DNA of 64,000 nt from Suillus spraguei (GCA_016800925.1 JABCPU010000109.1:1-64000); one strand, 5' to 3'. Positions 10,561-22,042 are shown, counted from the first letter of the stretch. The notes: generated from the letters alone by a model not told the origin. Program-made: numbers and translations.

Positions 10561-11625
10561 AAGTGTCCTCAATATCTCGAAAGTGTACTGAAAGTCCTGA
10601 AAGTCCTGGAAGTACTTGAACTAATTAAGTGCGAAGTCACACAACTAACAGTAGTCCCCTCAGCAATAATGAAAGAACTTGAAGATGTACAGCTTAATTA
10701 ACACTGATTCTGATTATTGTTATGTCTATATACTATTGTCAAGTACTACAGCATTCTACCTAAGTATTGTAGCTACAATGCTCTCTTATACTAGTATAGT
10801 CACACCTTGGTCACATCACATGATGTTTGCTGAAACTGCTCAATGCCTATCTTAACTTTTGAAACTTGCTTAAACACTGGCAAACTCCTGGCCAAAGCTT
10901 CAGCAAGGATGTGCCCAATTCGAAGTCAGGCCAGCACCGCACATTGGAGTTCCAAATACCATGCCTCCTGCTCATCAATGTGTGCACCATTCTGCAGGAC
11001 TTCAAGCTGACACTTGAGTGCGCTCAAAGGCAATGGATGTTCCAATACCTCCCATACTCTCCTCTGAACAATGATCTAAGCATGGTTTTGAACCATCTGG
11101 ATCCAGAATGATGATCCGTAAGACATTGGATGCAAGAATAGCTTTCTTGAAGCATTCTCCCTGATTGCAACTTCTTGTCATCCTCTCAATTCAAACCTTA
11201 CAACAATCCTTCAAAGGCAAAGAGCAAAAAAAGTACAGACTCAGACAAGAGGTGTGCGATCAAGAAGTTTATGACATACACCTGCCAAAGCTTCGGATAT
11301 GCCCCCCCACCATGACAGCATGATAGTAATGTCAATTAGACCATATATGGATTCTTTGTCATCAATCATTCATATGTCGTTGCAATGCTGATCCCAGAGA
11401 ATTGTGAAAGAACAGAACAACAAATGAGTTATAGACTTAGAGTAGCAAATACAACACTGTAGGGACATGTACCATCCATAGCATTACTGCATTGATTGAT
11501 TAATAATAAAAAACAAGCAAAAATGAGTGCAGAAGTAAAGCAAATGCAAGAAAGCAAAGCAAGTATCAAAGTAAGTAAGTCTATCCAACAATCAAAGTAT
11601 GAGGTTGAAGTGGTTGCATAGCAGT
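10561..11625. other. unassigned sequence
   Basis: About 1 kb without a recognisable gene. Short imperfect repeats of a GTCCT.AAAGTG type occur at 10,528-10,615. An 81-codon plus-strand frame at 10,866-11,111 has no recognisable domain. Probably decayed mobile-element sequence. Confidence 0.4.
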
Positions 11626-12457
11626 AGGACATAGGATCAAAGCTCTGGCCTAGTAAATAATCCCATAGGTCTGAGTCGGAAGCGTACAAGGGCCGGAGCC
11701 CAAGTGTGAGAACAGAAACGGATTTATATACACATGGTAACAAGATTCAAAGGAATATACAGAAGTAGGAAAGCAATGATCAGACTGAGGTCTGCTGGAG
11801 TTGTACTACAAGTTTATATACTGTAAAGAGCATGCCGGAAGGTAAGTACAGATAGTCTGAGGCTATTTCTGAAGCATACAGAAACACATTAGTAAGTACA
11901 GTGGAACATAAGGCTATGAACTCAGAGATGAAACTTGTATGAAATACTTATCAAGACAGAGGCAGAGATCACCAAGAGCCGGAAGCACAGAGATACCCAA
12001 AAGCCAGAAACACAAGTATAATCTAAAAGGGGTAATGCGCAGGTGCGCGGGGATAGTGCGGATATGGACACAGATCGGATATGGACACAGATCGGATATG
12101 GACACAGATCGGATATGGACACAGATCGGATATGGACACAGATCGGATATGGACACAGATCGGATATGGACACAGATCGGATATGGACACAGATCGGATA
12201 TGGACACAGATCGGATATGGACACAGATCGGATATGGACACAGATCGGATATGGACACAGATCGGATATGGACACAGATCGGATATGGACACAGATCGGA
12301 TATGGACACAGATCGGATATGGACACAGATCGGATGGATGGACTGGGTCAGATATGGATATGGATTGGAGTGGATGGGTGGACTAGGATGTATGGATTGG
12401 GTGTCCAGATGTCCATGTATCGGATCTGATCTGGACCTGAATGTATGGTATATGACA
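11626..12457 (-). repeat. truncated LTR family C carrying a 17-bp minisatellite
   Basis: Matches the R and U3 parts of family C on the minus strand, from AGGACATAGGATCAAAGCTC to ATGTATGGTATATGACA. The U5 half is missing at the left edge. Inside it, 12,059-12,330 is a perfect 17-bp tandem array. The right end abuts another LTR fragment. Confidence 0.75.
12059..12330. repeat. 17-bp minisatellite, 16 identical copies
   Basis: The unit CGGATATGGACACAGAT is repeated exactly 16 times (272 bp) with no mismatch seen. Other family C LTRs have only a few diverged units at this place. Because 17 is not a multiple of three and the unit has no stops, long false open frames appear on both strands. Confidence 0.95.
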
Positions 12458-12584
12458 CAGGTATTCACAATGGAGGTAGAGTGCAAGAAGTAGGAAGGTT
12501 AGGATGGGAGGTCCAGATAGCATCTGTGGTCCGGATGGAAGCAGGATCTGACCAGATCTGAGATCAGATGTATGGTATATGACA
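12458..12584 (-). repeat. fragment of a B-like LTR U3 end
   Basis: 127 bp ending GTATGGTATATGACA. It resembles the B U3 tail (AGTGCAAGAAGTAGG, GATGGGAGGTCC, CATCTGTGGTCCGGA). Probably the remains of a B-type LTR into which, or next to which, the truncated C LTR came to lie. Confidence 0.55.
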
Positions 12585-12800
12585 CACAGAAACCAAGCTA
12601 CTCCAGTACTATAAAGAGTTCCATCCCATCACACATTGGCTCATCACCAATAACAAAATCACTGTTCAAGAATGCGACTGATACTTCTGGCAAGGACTCC
12701 CTACAATCACTTGATGAGCTATAGATCAACATCATGAAGTTCAGGATACTAAATATTCCCACACTGAGGCCATGGACTTCAAAAAAGTACTCAAAGCTGG
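12585..12800 (+). pseudogene. gag fragment (second gag family), cut by a C LTR
   Basis: The plus strand reads YYKEFHPITHWLITNNKITVQ-like, then YFWQGLPTIT and DFKKVLKAG, with stops and a frameshift. This is a conserved Gag stretch of Agaricomycete Ty3-type elements. After removal of the LTR at 12,801-14,164 it continues RHFVFSDN (14,165-14,190), as in relatives, and then breaks off. Confidence 0.55.
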
Positions 12801-14164
12801 TGTCATATACCGTACATTCAGGTCTGATCCATGGACATCCAGACACCCAATCCATACATCCTAGTCCACCCATCCAATCCAGCTCACATGTCCAATCCAT
12901 CCATCCACTCCACTCCATATCCATCCATAACTAATCCATATCCATATCCATATCTGACTCAGTCCACCCATCCAATCCATGTTCATATCTGATCCATGTC
13001 CATATCCAATCTGTGTCCATATCCAATCCATGTCCATATCCAATCCATGCTCATATCCGAAACTATTCCTGCGCACCTGCGTGTTACTCCTTTTAGGTTA
13101 AATACCTGTGTCCAGCTTTCAGTTATCTCTGCACCTCTGGCTTTCGGTTATCTCGACTTCTGTCTTGATAAGATATTTCGTACAAGTCTTATTTCCGAGT
13201 TCATAGCCTTGTGTTCCACAATGCCTCAGACATAGCCTCAGACTATCCTTACTTGCCTTCCGGCATGCTACCTACAGTATATAAACTTGTAGTACAACTC
13301 CTGCAGACCTCAGTCTGATCATTGCTTTCCTATTTCTGTATATTCCTTGATTACTCTGTATCCTGTTATCATGTCTATATAACTCCGTTTCCGTTCTTGC
13401 ACTTGGGCTCTGGCCCTTGTAAGCTTCCGACTTAGGCCTATGGGATCACTCCCTAGGCTGGAGCTTTGATCCCGTGTTCTATATCCTTTTCGGACTTCAT
13501 CCGTTTCCTGTCTCTCATCCGTTTCACCTCCGACTCTACCTTTGGTAGTCTTATCCTGTCTGTTTCTATTCTGGACCTTGTCCAGAGTAGTCTATACTAT
13601 TTCTATACCATATCCAGACCTACTCCCCTCTAGTAGTTAACACTTCCCCTAAGATCCATAGAGCTATGCTCATCCAATCATCTGCTCTTCCACTCTTCCG
13701 CTCTTCCGCTCCTCCAAGCTCCAGACCTTCAGTCCTCTGGTCCTCTGGATCTATCCTATCCTATCCTCCGACACCTATGGATCATCTGTCCCTCCGGAGC
13801 TCTGCTCCTATCCTGCCCTGGACTTTGTCCAGGAGTCCATCCTTCATCCATTCTACTTGGAACTTGTTCCAGTAGTCTTACCATTACTCCCTACCATCCG
13901 GAAATAGTTCCCGCGCATTCCCGCGCTCATCTGGAAGTCCTTTAGAGCTCTATCAAGCTATCCTGTCCTACAGAGTTCATCCGGACTCCGTCCGGACTTC
14001 ACTATAACTCCCCCTTGGACTTCATCCGAAATTAAAAGCACATACTTGGGTAAGGGGCACAGTGTATGAGCTGAGGCCAAGCCCCTTCGACTTTCCGTCC
14101 CTCCGGTACAACCCCATGTAAGACCAGGACTTCTTAGTAGCTCCATTTTTGCATGGTTGTAACA
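12801..14164 (+). repeat. solo LTR family C
   Basis: 1,364 bp, TGTCATATACCGTACATTC...GCATGGTTGTAACA, flanked by GCTGG (12,796-12,800) and GCTAG (14,165-14,169), a one-mismatch 5-bp duplication. The TATA box is in ACAGTATATAAACTTG near 13,275. A U5 inverted repeat lies near 14,054-14,088. It splits a gag reading frame. Confidence 0.88.
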
Positions 14165-14199
14165 GCTAGACATTTTGTATTCTCAGACAATGGATAGGC

Positions 14200-15610
14200 A
14201 TTGTTTACATTTATTTACATAAACTTGTCCATAGTCAGAGTTCATAGTCTTATATGCCTTGTGCATTGACTCTGAACTCTTAGGTATGATACATTTATAT
14301 AGATACTTAATATATGCCTTGAGCATTGACTCTGAACTCTTAGCTTGACTTATAATAACTACATGGTGACCACAGTAACATTTTGTGGCCCAAGCAGCTT
14401 TTTTCCCATTCAACACCTTGTGATATGCATCCACGTGACCTGATCACAAATCTGATCTTCATTAGCATGTAAATATGAATTGTGTAGCTATGTACTTACT
14501 TTCACATGCTGGTTAGAGGAACCACGTCCAATACTTTCAGGACATTGCATTCCAGATTTGTATCCCCTGCCGATAAAGGATAACAATAATATAGCTGCTT
14601 TGCATACCCCCAACATTGTTCAATAAAATTGAGTTCACAGTGAAATTTTGGCAGGAACAGCACCTCAAAGCCCCTTAACCTGCATATTGTCTCCAAGTTT
14701 GACTCAACATCAGTAAAATCTGGTTGATTGTAAATAATTCAGCAACAGCAACAGGTTGTGGAACCTTGAGGACAGTCAAAGTTCTTGCACTGTGCCTTTA
14801 ACATGCTGACATCAAAACTGCACTCCTCTAGAATTCTGGCCATTCCCTTGAACATCCCAGCGTTCAGGTGGCCACCTTGTGCATCAATATTTTCCCATCT
14901 GGTCCACAAACTTATTTCCCCCCAATATCCTTCACTGGAGCACTGACTCCCCAGAATTTGCAACCCTTTGGCATCTTGCAAGCACTCAGTGCATCATCTG
15001 CCCTTTTGAGGTGAGTAGTTGCATTGTCAAAGACAAAAATGTGGTCATCATCCAGATAATCTTTCTCCAGGATTGCCATTGCTTTCTCAGCATGTCGAAG
15101 GATGTCATCATTTGAAAAATACCCATCCCTTCCTTTCCCTGCTCTAAATAGCACTCACACTGATTCTTTCCCATCGTGTGACCACAACCAGCCATAATCA
15201 GCTGAAACAAAATCTGCAACCATGAGAGAAGACCCTTCACCCTTTGGTTGGGGTGTTGCTTTTCCATCCTTGTGGACCCAACATTTTCTGCGCTGATCAT
15301 TTGCATAAAATGTTGACTCATTATGGAACCACACCACTGTCTGTCATCACTGTCTGTTGTCCACCACTCTCTTGCCCTTCCTCAAGTTGAGTAATCAACT
15401 GAGGACCATTTTCGAGTCTTCAGGTCAATTCTGTACCAGGCTGGCAAGAATTTTTTCTGTCAGTATGTGACAACATCATCTTGTTTGTGACCATCAATGT
15501 ATTAACTGTTTTGTGCTGTAGTCCACCAAAACCCACAGTTTCCCATCCAGTGCTGTGCAGTCACCAATGAAATTGTTTTTCTGAGCTTGAAATGTTGCTG
15601 TATGTCAGAC
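14200..15610 (-). pseudogene. DDE transposase pseudogene (IS630/Tc1-superfamily-like)
   Basis: The minus strand shows the three catalytic regions in order. First is FHNESTFYANDQRRKCWVHK (about 15,330; the usual D of FHDE is N here). Then comes VFDNATTHLKRADDALSA (about 15,040-14,985). Last is LPKFHCELNFIEQCWGYAKQ (about 14,660-14,600). Conserved GEGSSLMVADFVSADYGWL, FKGMARILEE and a C-terminal LNGKKAAWATK.Y.GH stretch also occur. Frames change at least three times and stops are present, so it is not functional. A short direct repeat (TATGCCTTG.GCATTGACTC) is duplicated at about 14,254 and 14,312. Confidence 0.7.
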
Positions 15611-15613
15611 CAT

Positions 15614-16755
15614 TGTCATATACCATACATCTGATCTCAGATCCAATCAATCCTGTTTCCGTCCGGTCCATAGATTCTGTCCGGATCACCCATCCAAAAG
15701 TTCCTACTTCTCACACTCTAACTCCATTGTACACATCTGCATCTACCTCCTTTCGGCAATCCTCCTGTCTCTGGTATTCCGGCTATGTATATTTCCCTTC
15801 CACTTATTGATCCGTTACCTATGTCTCATTTCTGACTTGTGCTTATTGATCCGCTGTGCATTGACTAATAGACTTCCATTATACATTGTACATAGCCCTC
15901 GGTCCCGGACTCATTGATTATCTGTGCTAATTACTTACAGTATATAAACCACTTGTAAATCTCTATAGAACCTTAGTTTGAATATCATGTTAGATTCTGC
16001 TCATTCTGTTCCTCTGGACTTGCGTTACTTCTAACTCTAGTCATCTTCTGAGACTTAGGATTGATTCCTATAGTCTACATCTCTGACTCTACCTTCAGTA
16101 GTCTATCTCTGTTAGTTTCTAGTTAAGGAACTCGTTTTGAGACTAGCCTTATTCCTCGTTCCATCCCTACGTTCTGACCCCCTGTCATGGTCCCTGATAA
16201 CTATTACATCAAGACAGACATATAGTGAATCTCAGAGTCATTGCATCTAAGTCCAGCAGGTTGCTAGCCTCGCACAACACAACTTAGGCCTCCAGCCTAG
16301 GGAGATAAGATACACGTGAACAGGACAGTCTTATTGAGTGTTTATTGCAGACACCACCCAAGTTTGCTAACAATCCAATCATCTGCTCCTCTGCTCTTCC
16401 TAGCTCTGGTCCTCTGGATCTATCCTATTCTGTTTTCTGAGTTCTGCAGATCATTTTTCCTTCTGGACTCCACTCCTATCCTGCCTAGGACATTGTCTAG
16501 CAGTCTGTCCTTCACTCATTCTACTTTTGGATCGTTTCCAGTAGTCTTACCTTTACTCTGTCTCCTCTGGAAATAAATCTGGCGCATTCCTGCACTCATC
16601 CAGAAGTTCATCAATGCTCTATTGAGCTATTTAGCCCTAGAGTTCATCCAGACTTTCCATCCAGATCTCACCAGAACTCCCCCTCAGACTTTATCCCAAA
16701 TTAAAGGCACATACTCAGGTAAGGGGCACAGCATACAAGCTGAGGCCAAGCCCCT
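15614..16755 (+). repeat. mosaic LTR remnant: B-type start, 190-bp foreign insert, C-type U5
   Basis: 15,614-16,176 is B-like (TGTCATATACCATACATC..., TATA in ACAGTATATAAACC). 16,183-16,372 is an unrelated block starting TGTCATGG and ending GCTAACA. 16,373-16,755 is C-type U5 ending in GAGGCCAAGCCCC, without the normal LTR end. The left flank ACCAT has no partner. The block may be a short LTR of another family trapped at a recombination junction. Confidence 0.55.
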
Positions 16756-16756
16756 G

Positions 16757-17332
16757 TAACCTTCATTCTGACTTGCCAGTTATGTTCCAAGCCTACATGA
16801 ATCAGATATTCTAGCAGGAGATCAATGAAGGATGGTTAGTAATCTATATGGTCAACCTCCTGATATTCTCAGATACCATGGAAGAACAATACAAATACTG
16901 GAGAAAATATGGGTAGAACAGTTGTTCTTGAAACCAGAGAAGTGTATATTTGACATGAAAGAAGTTGAATATCTCAGCATGGTTATACAGCCAGGGCAGC
17001 TTGTAATGGATGATTAGAAGATGAACAGGATTAGTAAGAGGCAAGAACCCACCATAGTCACCAAAATCTGTGTGTTCTTGGGCTCTTGCAACTTCTACTG
17101 TGCATTTGTCCCTTATTAATCCAATATTGCCTGACCTCTTATTGACCTCACCAAGAAGGACAATGTATTTGACTGGACACCTGACTGTCAGAAAGCCTTT
17201 GAATGATTGAAAATGGCTTTTACAAGTGAGCCAGTTCTACATAACCCAAACCCAATGCGACAGTTCACTGTGGCCACAGATGCATCTTGTACCTATCTGG
17301 GTGCACTAAGGAACTTGAGTGGTGTCTGTATC
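16757..17332 (+). pseudogene. Ty3-type reverse transcriptase fragment, dead active site
   Basis: Reading FQAYMNQIF, EGWLVIYMVNLLIFSD, FLKPEKCIFD, EVEYLSMVI, CVFLGSCNFYCAFVPY, PLIDLTKKDNVFDWTPDCQKAFE and VLHNPNPMRQFTVATDAS, this is the palm/connection part of a Ty3 reverse transcriptase leading into RNase H. The catalytic YMDD is YMVN here, and several stops occur. It is interrupted by a B LTR at 17,333. Confidence 0.8.
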
Positions 17333-18102
17333 TGTTAAGACCATACTCAAAGGTAGAGAGATCCAAAGGGCTTTGGCCTCAGTTCGTGCACTGTGCCCCT
17401 TTCTCAAGTAATGCCCCTTATTTCAGGGAGAAGTTATTCGTCCGAAGATCCGGAAGGAGTTGCGTGACAGATCTGGGCGTCCAAAGGTATCGGATATGAT
17501 ACGTCCGAAGGTTATTCGGAACGTAAGGATAGAACAAAGATTAAGGCTAGCTTTGGAACGAGTTCCTAACTAGAAACTAACGGAGGTAGACTACCCGAAG
17601 ATAGAGTCGGAGATATAGACTATAGGAATCAATCCTAAGTCTCGGAAGATGACTTTAGAGCAGAGGGTGGCTCAAGTCCGGAAGAAGCGGAATGAGCAGA
17701 ATCTAAGATGATATTCGAACTAAGGTTCTACGGAGATCTACAAGTGGTTTATATACTGTAAGTATCTAAGATGGATAATCAACAAGTCCGGGACCGAGGG
17801 CTATGTACGAGGTGTAACGGAAGTCTATTAGTTAATGCACAGCGGATCAGTAAGCATGAATCAGAAATGAACACAGGAAACGGATCAGTGACACAGGACA
17901 GAAATATAAACAGCCGGAATACCGGAAACAGGAGGAATGACGAAAGGAGATAGATGCAGATATACACAAGGGAGTTAAGGTGCGAGAAGTGAGCACATTC
18001 GGATGGGTGGTATGGACAGGATCTGTGGACCGGACGGAAATGGAATCGATCAGATCTGATTGGATATGGTCGGATCTGGGATTAGAAGTATGGTATATGA
18101 CA
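17333..18102 (-). repeat. solo LTR family B
   Basis: 770 bp, TGTTAAGACCATACTC...GGTATATGACA, flanked by a perfect GTATC duplication (17,328-17,332 and 18,103-18,107). Inserted at the RT/RNase H fragment. Confidence 0.9.
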
Positions 18103-18420
18103 GTATCAGGCACTCCAAATGTAGCATTTGGCCTGTGCGTATCTGTTGCCTAACACAGAGTGTGCTAGTTGCATTGTGAAGGGTTAGCATGGATGTGCTA
18201 GACTTCAAGAAATGTCTCTATGACATTCATTACGAGATCAAAGATGTCAGAGTGACGAGCTCTTACAAAAGTTGAAGTATGACAAAAAGCTTAATGAAAG
18301 CTCTTTGAAAGAAGTCTTCAGGGTTCAAGCCAACACTGAACACCTCCATTGTGAAGGACATTCCCTGAAAAGGTCCAAGATTAACATCAATGGTGTTTCA
18401 TATCATCTTCTTGACCTCTC
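18103..18420. other. unassigned sequence between two LTRs
   Basis: 318 bp. A short plus-strand frame includes EHLHCEGHSLKRSKININGVSYHLLDLS but is not recognised. Probably a decayed mobile-element piece. Confidence 0.35.
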
Positions 18421-18883
18421 TGTCATATACCATACATTCAGGTCCAGATCAGATCTGATCCATGGACATCCAGACACCCAATCCATACATCCTAGTCCAC
18501 CCATCCAATCCAGTCCATATATACAGTGGCTCAAAAAACTGTCCGCATGTTTTGACATTTTTCACTATCTATGATATTGTGTGAGAATGAACAAATTCCT
18601 CAAGGACATACTTATACCACATTGTAGTATGGCTTCAGGGCTTTTATTTGAGCCCTACACCGTGGGAATCGGCGGAGATATGGTGGAGATATAAGGCTTA
18701 TAAAATGATGACTCATGTGGACAGTTTTTTGAGTGTATATTAAAACTATATAAATCATTATTTATGACACCATAAAAATCATGCCACTATTATATAAATT
18801 ATAAAGTGGTGTCATTATGTTATTTTATGACTATATCTAACTATATAAACCAGAATATCTCATGTATCATAGTCATAATCACC

Positions 18884-19396
18884 ATGAAAGTCATCTCCTC
18901 TGCTCAAAGAGATAATATCCTCTCTCTGTCTTATGCTGGCCTCTCTGCTCGCCAAATTTCCTCTAGAACTGGAGTATGCAAGTCCACTGTGGCCAAGTTC
19001 ATCAAAGAAAGCCACCCAGACAAGGAAAACTCTTGTAGAGGACGTCCATCCAAGCTTACCTCTACTGACAAAAGGGCTATTATCCAACATATCACTACAG
19101 GAAAGGCTGATAATGCTGTCCAAGCCACCCATTATATCAATTCCACCATCACTACCCCTGTCTCTTCACAAACTGTGAGGAATGTTCTCAAGGCAGCTCA
19201 TCTCAAGGCAGTAACAAAGAAGAAAAAGCCTCTTCTCTCCATCAAACATAGGCAGAGAAGACTAGCCTTTGCCTTAGCTCATCAACACTGGACTGTAGAG
19301 GACTGGAAGCACACCTTCCCATCTGACCCAATCCTATTGATTTTGGTCTCATCTGACCATATAACACGCTTCCAGTCCTCTACAGTCCAGTGTTGA
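18884..19396 (+). pseudogene. N-terminal half of a Tc1/mariner transposase, left arm copy
   Basis: From the ATG at 18,884 (MKVISSAQRDNILSLSYAG) it encodes the paired-like helix-turn-helix region: GLSARQISSRTGVCKSTVAKF, then a GRPSKLTSTDKRAI linker and a second helical domain up to HWTVEDWK. At the palindrome centre it leaves transposase sequence (HTFPSDPILL...) and stops at 19,396. None of the three catalytic acidic residues is encoded. A longer in-frame start at 18,806 is possible. Confidence 0.85.
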
Positions 19397-19794
19397 TGAG
19401 CTAAGGCAAAGGCTAGTCTTCTCTGCCTATGTTTGATGGAGAGAAGAGGCTTTTTCTTCTTTGTTACTGCCTTGAGATGAGCTGCCTTGAGAACATTCCT
19501 CACAGTTTGTGAAGAGACAGGGGTAGTGATGGTGGAATTGATATAATGGGTGGCTTGGACAGCATTATCAGCCTTTCCTGTAGTGATATGTTGGATAATA
19601 GCCCTTTTGTCAGTAGAGGTAAGCTTGGATGGACGTCCTCTACAAGAGTTTTCCTTGTCTGGGTGGCTTTCTTTGATGAACTTGGCCACAGTGGACTTGC
19701 ATACTCCAGTTCTAGAGGAAATTTGGCGAGCAGAGAGGCCAGCATAAGACAGAGAGAGGATATTATCTCTTTGAGCAGAGGAGATGACTTTCAT
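19282..19794 (-). pseudogene. N-terminal half of a Tc1/mariner transposase, right arm copy
   Basis: Mirror copy of the left-arm gene with the same protein up to HWTVEDWK. It then reads correctly across the spacer as RVIWSDETKINRIGSDGKVC, so it includes the first catalytic aspartate (WSDE). At the arm boundary it runs into antisense of the other arm (FQSSTVQC) and stops at 19,282. The second and third catalytic residues are missing. This shows the original gene direction and that the palindrome formed just past the first D. Confidence 0.85.
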
Positions 19795-21213
19795 GGTGAT
19801 TATGACTATGATACATGAGATATTCTGGTTTATATAGTTAGATATAGTCATAAAATAACATAATGACACCACTTTATAATTTATATAATAGTGGCATGAT
19901 TTTTATGGTGTCATAAATAATGATTTATATAGTTTTAATATACACTCAAAAAACTGTCCACATGAGTCATCATTTTATAAGCCTTATATCTCCACCATAT
20001 CTCCGCCGATTCCCACGGTGTAGGGCTCAAATAAAAGCCCTGAAGCCATACTACAATGTGGTATAAGTATGTCCTTGAGGAATTTGTTCATTCTCACACA
20101 ATATCATAGATAGTGAAAAATGTCAAAACATGCGGACAGTTTTTTGAGCCACTGTACAATCCAGCCATCCACTCCAATCCATATCCATATCCAACCCAGT
20201 CCATCTGTCTGATCTGATCCACCCATCTGATCCATGTCCATATCTGATCCATGCTTATATCCAAAACTATTCCCACACACCTGCACATTACCCCTGTTAG
20301 ATTATACCTGTGTCTGGTTTTTGTTTATCTCTGCACCTCCGGCTTTCGGTTATCTCGACTTCCATCTTGATAAGATATTTTGCACAAGTCTTATTTCTGA
20401 GTTCATAACCTTGTGTTCTGTTGTACTTACTAATGTGTTCTGCATGCCTCAGACATAACCTCAGACTATCCTTACTTACCTTCTGGCATGCTACTACCTA
20501 CAGTATATAAGCTTGTAGTACAACTCCTGCAGACCTCAGTCTGATCATTGTTTCCTACTCCTGTATATTCTTCTGACTACTCTGTATCTTGTTACCATGT
20601 CTATATAGTTCTGTTTCTGTTCTCACACTTGGGCTCCAGCCCTTGTAAGCTTCTGGCTCAGACCTATGGGATCATTCCCTAGGCCGGAGTTTTGATCCCT
20701 TGTCATACAACCTTTTGGACTTCATCTGATTCCTGTTGTTCATCCGTTCCACCTCCGACTCTACCTTTGGTAGTCTTATCCTGCTCTGTTTCTATTCCGA
20801 ACCTTGTTTGGAGTAGTCCATACTACCTCTACACTATATCTGGAACTACTCTTCTATAGTAGCTCAACACTTCCCTTAAGATCCATAGAGTTCTGCTCGT
20901 CTGATCCTCCAATACTCCAATTCATCTGACTGTCTGCTCCTTTGCTCTTCCTAACTCCGGACCTTCGGATCTATCCTATCATGTCCTCCGACTCCTATGG
21001 ATCATCTTTCCCTCTGGAGCTTTGCTCCTATCCTGTCCTGGACATCATCTGGCAGTTCCATCTTCTGTCCATTCTACTTCAGACTTGTTCCAGTAGTTTT
21101 AACTTTACTCCCTATCTTCCAGAAATAGTTCCCGCACCTTCCCGCGCTCATCCAAATGTCCATTGGAGCTCTATCGAGCTATCCTACCTTAGAGTACATC
21201 CAGACTTTCCATA

Positions 21214-21290
21214 TGGACTTCACCTGTGGTCTTAAAGCTAACCAAATTCTCAATATTATTGAATAAAGTATAAGTCCTATTTGTCGTCAC
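21214..21290. other. host sequence of the B LTR insertion
   Basis: 77 bp continuing, after removal of the LTR at 21,291-22,042, into 22,048-22,209. AT-rich and not recognised. Confidence 0.35.
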
Positions 21291-22042
21291 TGTCATATAC
21301 CATATATCTGATCTCAGATCAGATCAGATCAGATTGATCCTGCTTCCATCAGGTCCACAGATCCTATCCAGACCATCTGAAAGTTCCTACTTCTCGCACT
21401 CTAACTCCATTATGGACATCTGTGTCTACCTCCTTTCGGCAATCTTCCTGTCTCTGGTATTCTGGCTATGTATATTTCCGTTCTGCTTATTGATCTATTT
21501 CCTATGTCTCATTTCCAACTCATGCTTATTGATCTGCTGTGCATTTACTAATAGACTTCCATTATACATCATACATAACCCTCAGTCCCAGACTCATTGA
21601 TTATCTGTGCCAGTTACTTACAGTATATAAATCACTTGTAAATCTCCATAGAACCTTAGTTCGAATATCATCTTAGATTCTGCTCATTCTGTTCCTCCAG
21701 ACTTGAGTTACTTCCAACTCTAGTCATCTTCCGAGACTTAGGATTGATTCCTATAGTCTATATTTCCAACTCTACCTTCAGGTAGTCCACCTCTGTAGTT
21801 TCTAGTTAGGAACTCATTCTGAGACTAGCCTTATTCCTCATTCCACTCCTACATTCCGGATAACCTTCGGACATGTCATATCTGTCACCTTCAGACGTCT
21901 GGATCCATCACACAACCACCTTCAGACCTTCAGACATATATTTTCCCTCTGAAATATGGGGCAATACTTGGAAAAGGGGCACAGTGTACGAACTGAGGCC
22001 AAAGCCCTTCGGATCTCTTACCCTTTGAGTACAGTCTTAACA
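21291..22042 (+). repeat. solo LTR family B
   Basis: 752 bp, TGTCATATACCATATATC...AGTCTTAACA, flanked by a perfect GTCAC duplication (21,286-21,290 and 22,043-22,047). Confidence 0.9.

Larger units (their letters stand above)
18524..20154. mobile_element. Tc1-like element in the form of a long perfect palindrome
   Basis: 1,631 bp beginning CAGTGGCTCAAAAAACTGTC and ending with its complement, flanked by TA on both sides (18,522-18,523 and 20,155-20,156). Arms 18,524-19,310 and 19,368-20,154 (787 bp each) are reverse complements with no mismatch found; position x pairs with 38,678 minus x. The spacer 19,311-19,367 is 57 bp. A second, inverted copy of the terminal motif (CATGTGGACAGTTTTTTGAG) lies about 190 bp inside each end, so each arm tip resembles a small MITE. 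Both ends are intact, so an active transposase supplied elsewhere could in principle recognise them. Confidence 0.93.
18421..21213 (+). repeat. LTR family C, 3'-truncated, split by the Tc1-like palindrome
   Basis: Starts TGTCATATACCATACATTC at 18,421, is interrupted at 18,522 by the Tc1-like element and resumes at 20,157. It runs through the TATA region (CAGTATATAAGCTTG near 20,501) to about 21,213, where homology stops in the U5 region about 150 bp short of the normal end. The left flank CTCTC has no visible partner. Confidence 0.75.

Noticed and set aside
12059..12330. Possible CRISPR array
   Set aside because: The units are directly adjacent with no spacers, 17 bp long, inside an LTR of a eukaryotic genome.
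11914..12493. Several long overlapping open frames on both strands over the 17-bp repeat
   Set aside because: They arise because the 17-bp unit lacks stops and shifts frame each copy. The predicted proteins are pure period repeats with no domain.
18860..19132. Antisense open frames in the Tc1-like arms
   Set aside because: They occur identically in both arms as mirror by-products of the transposase frame and show no domain.
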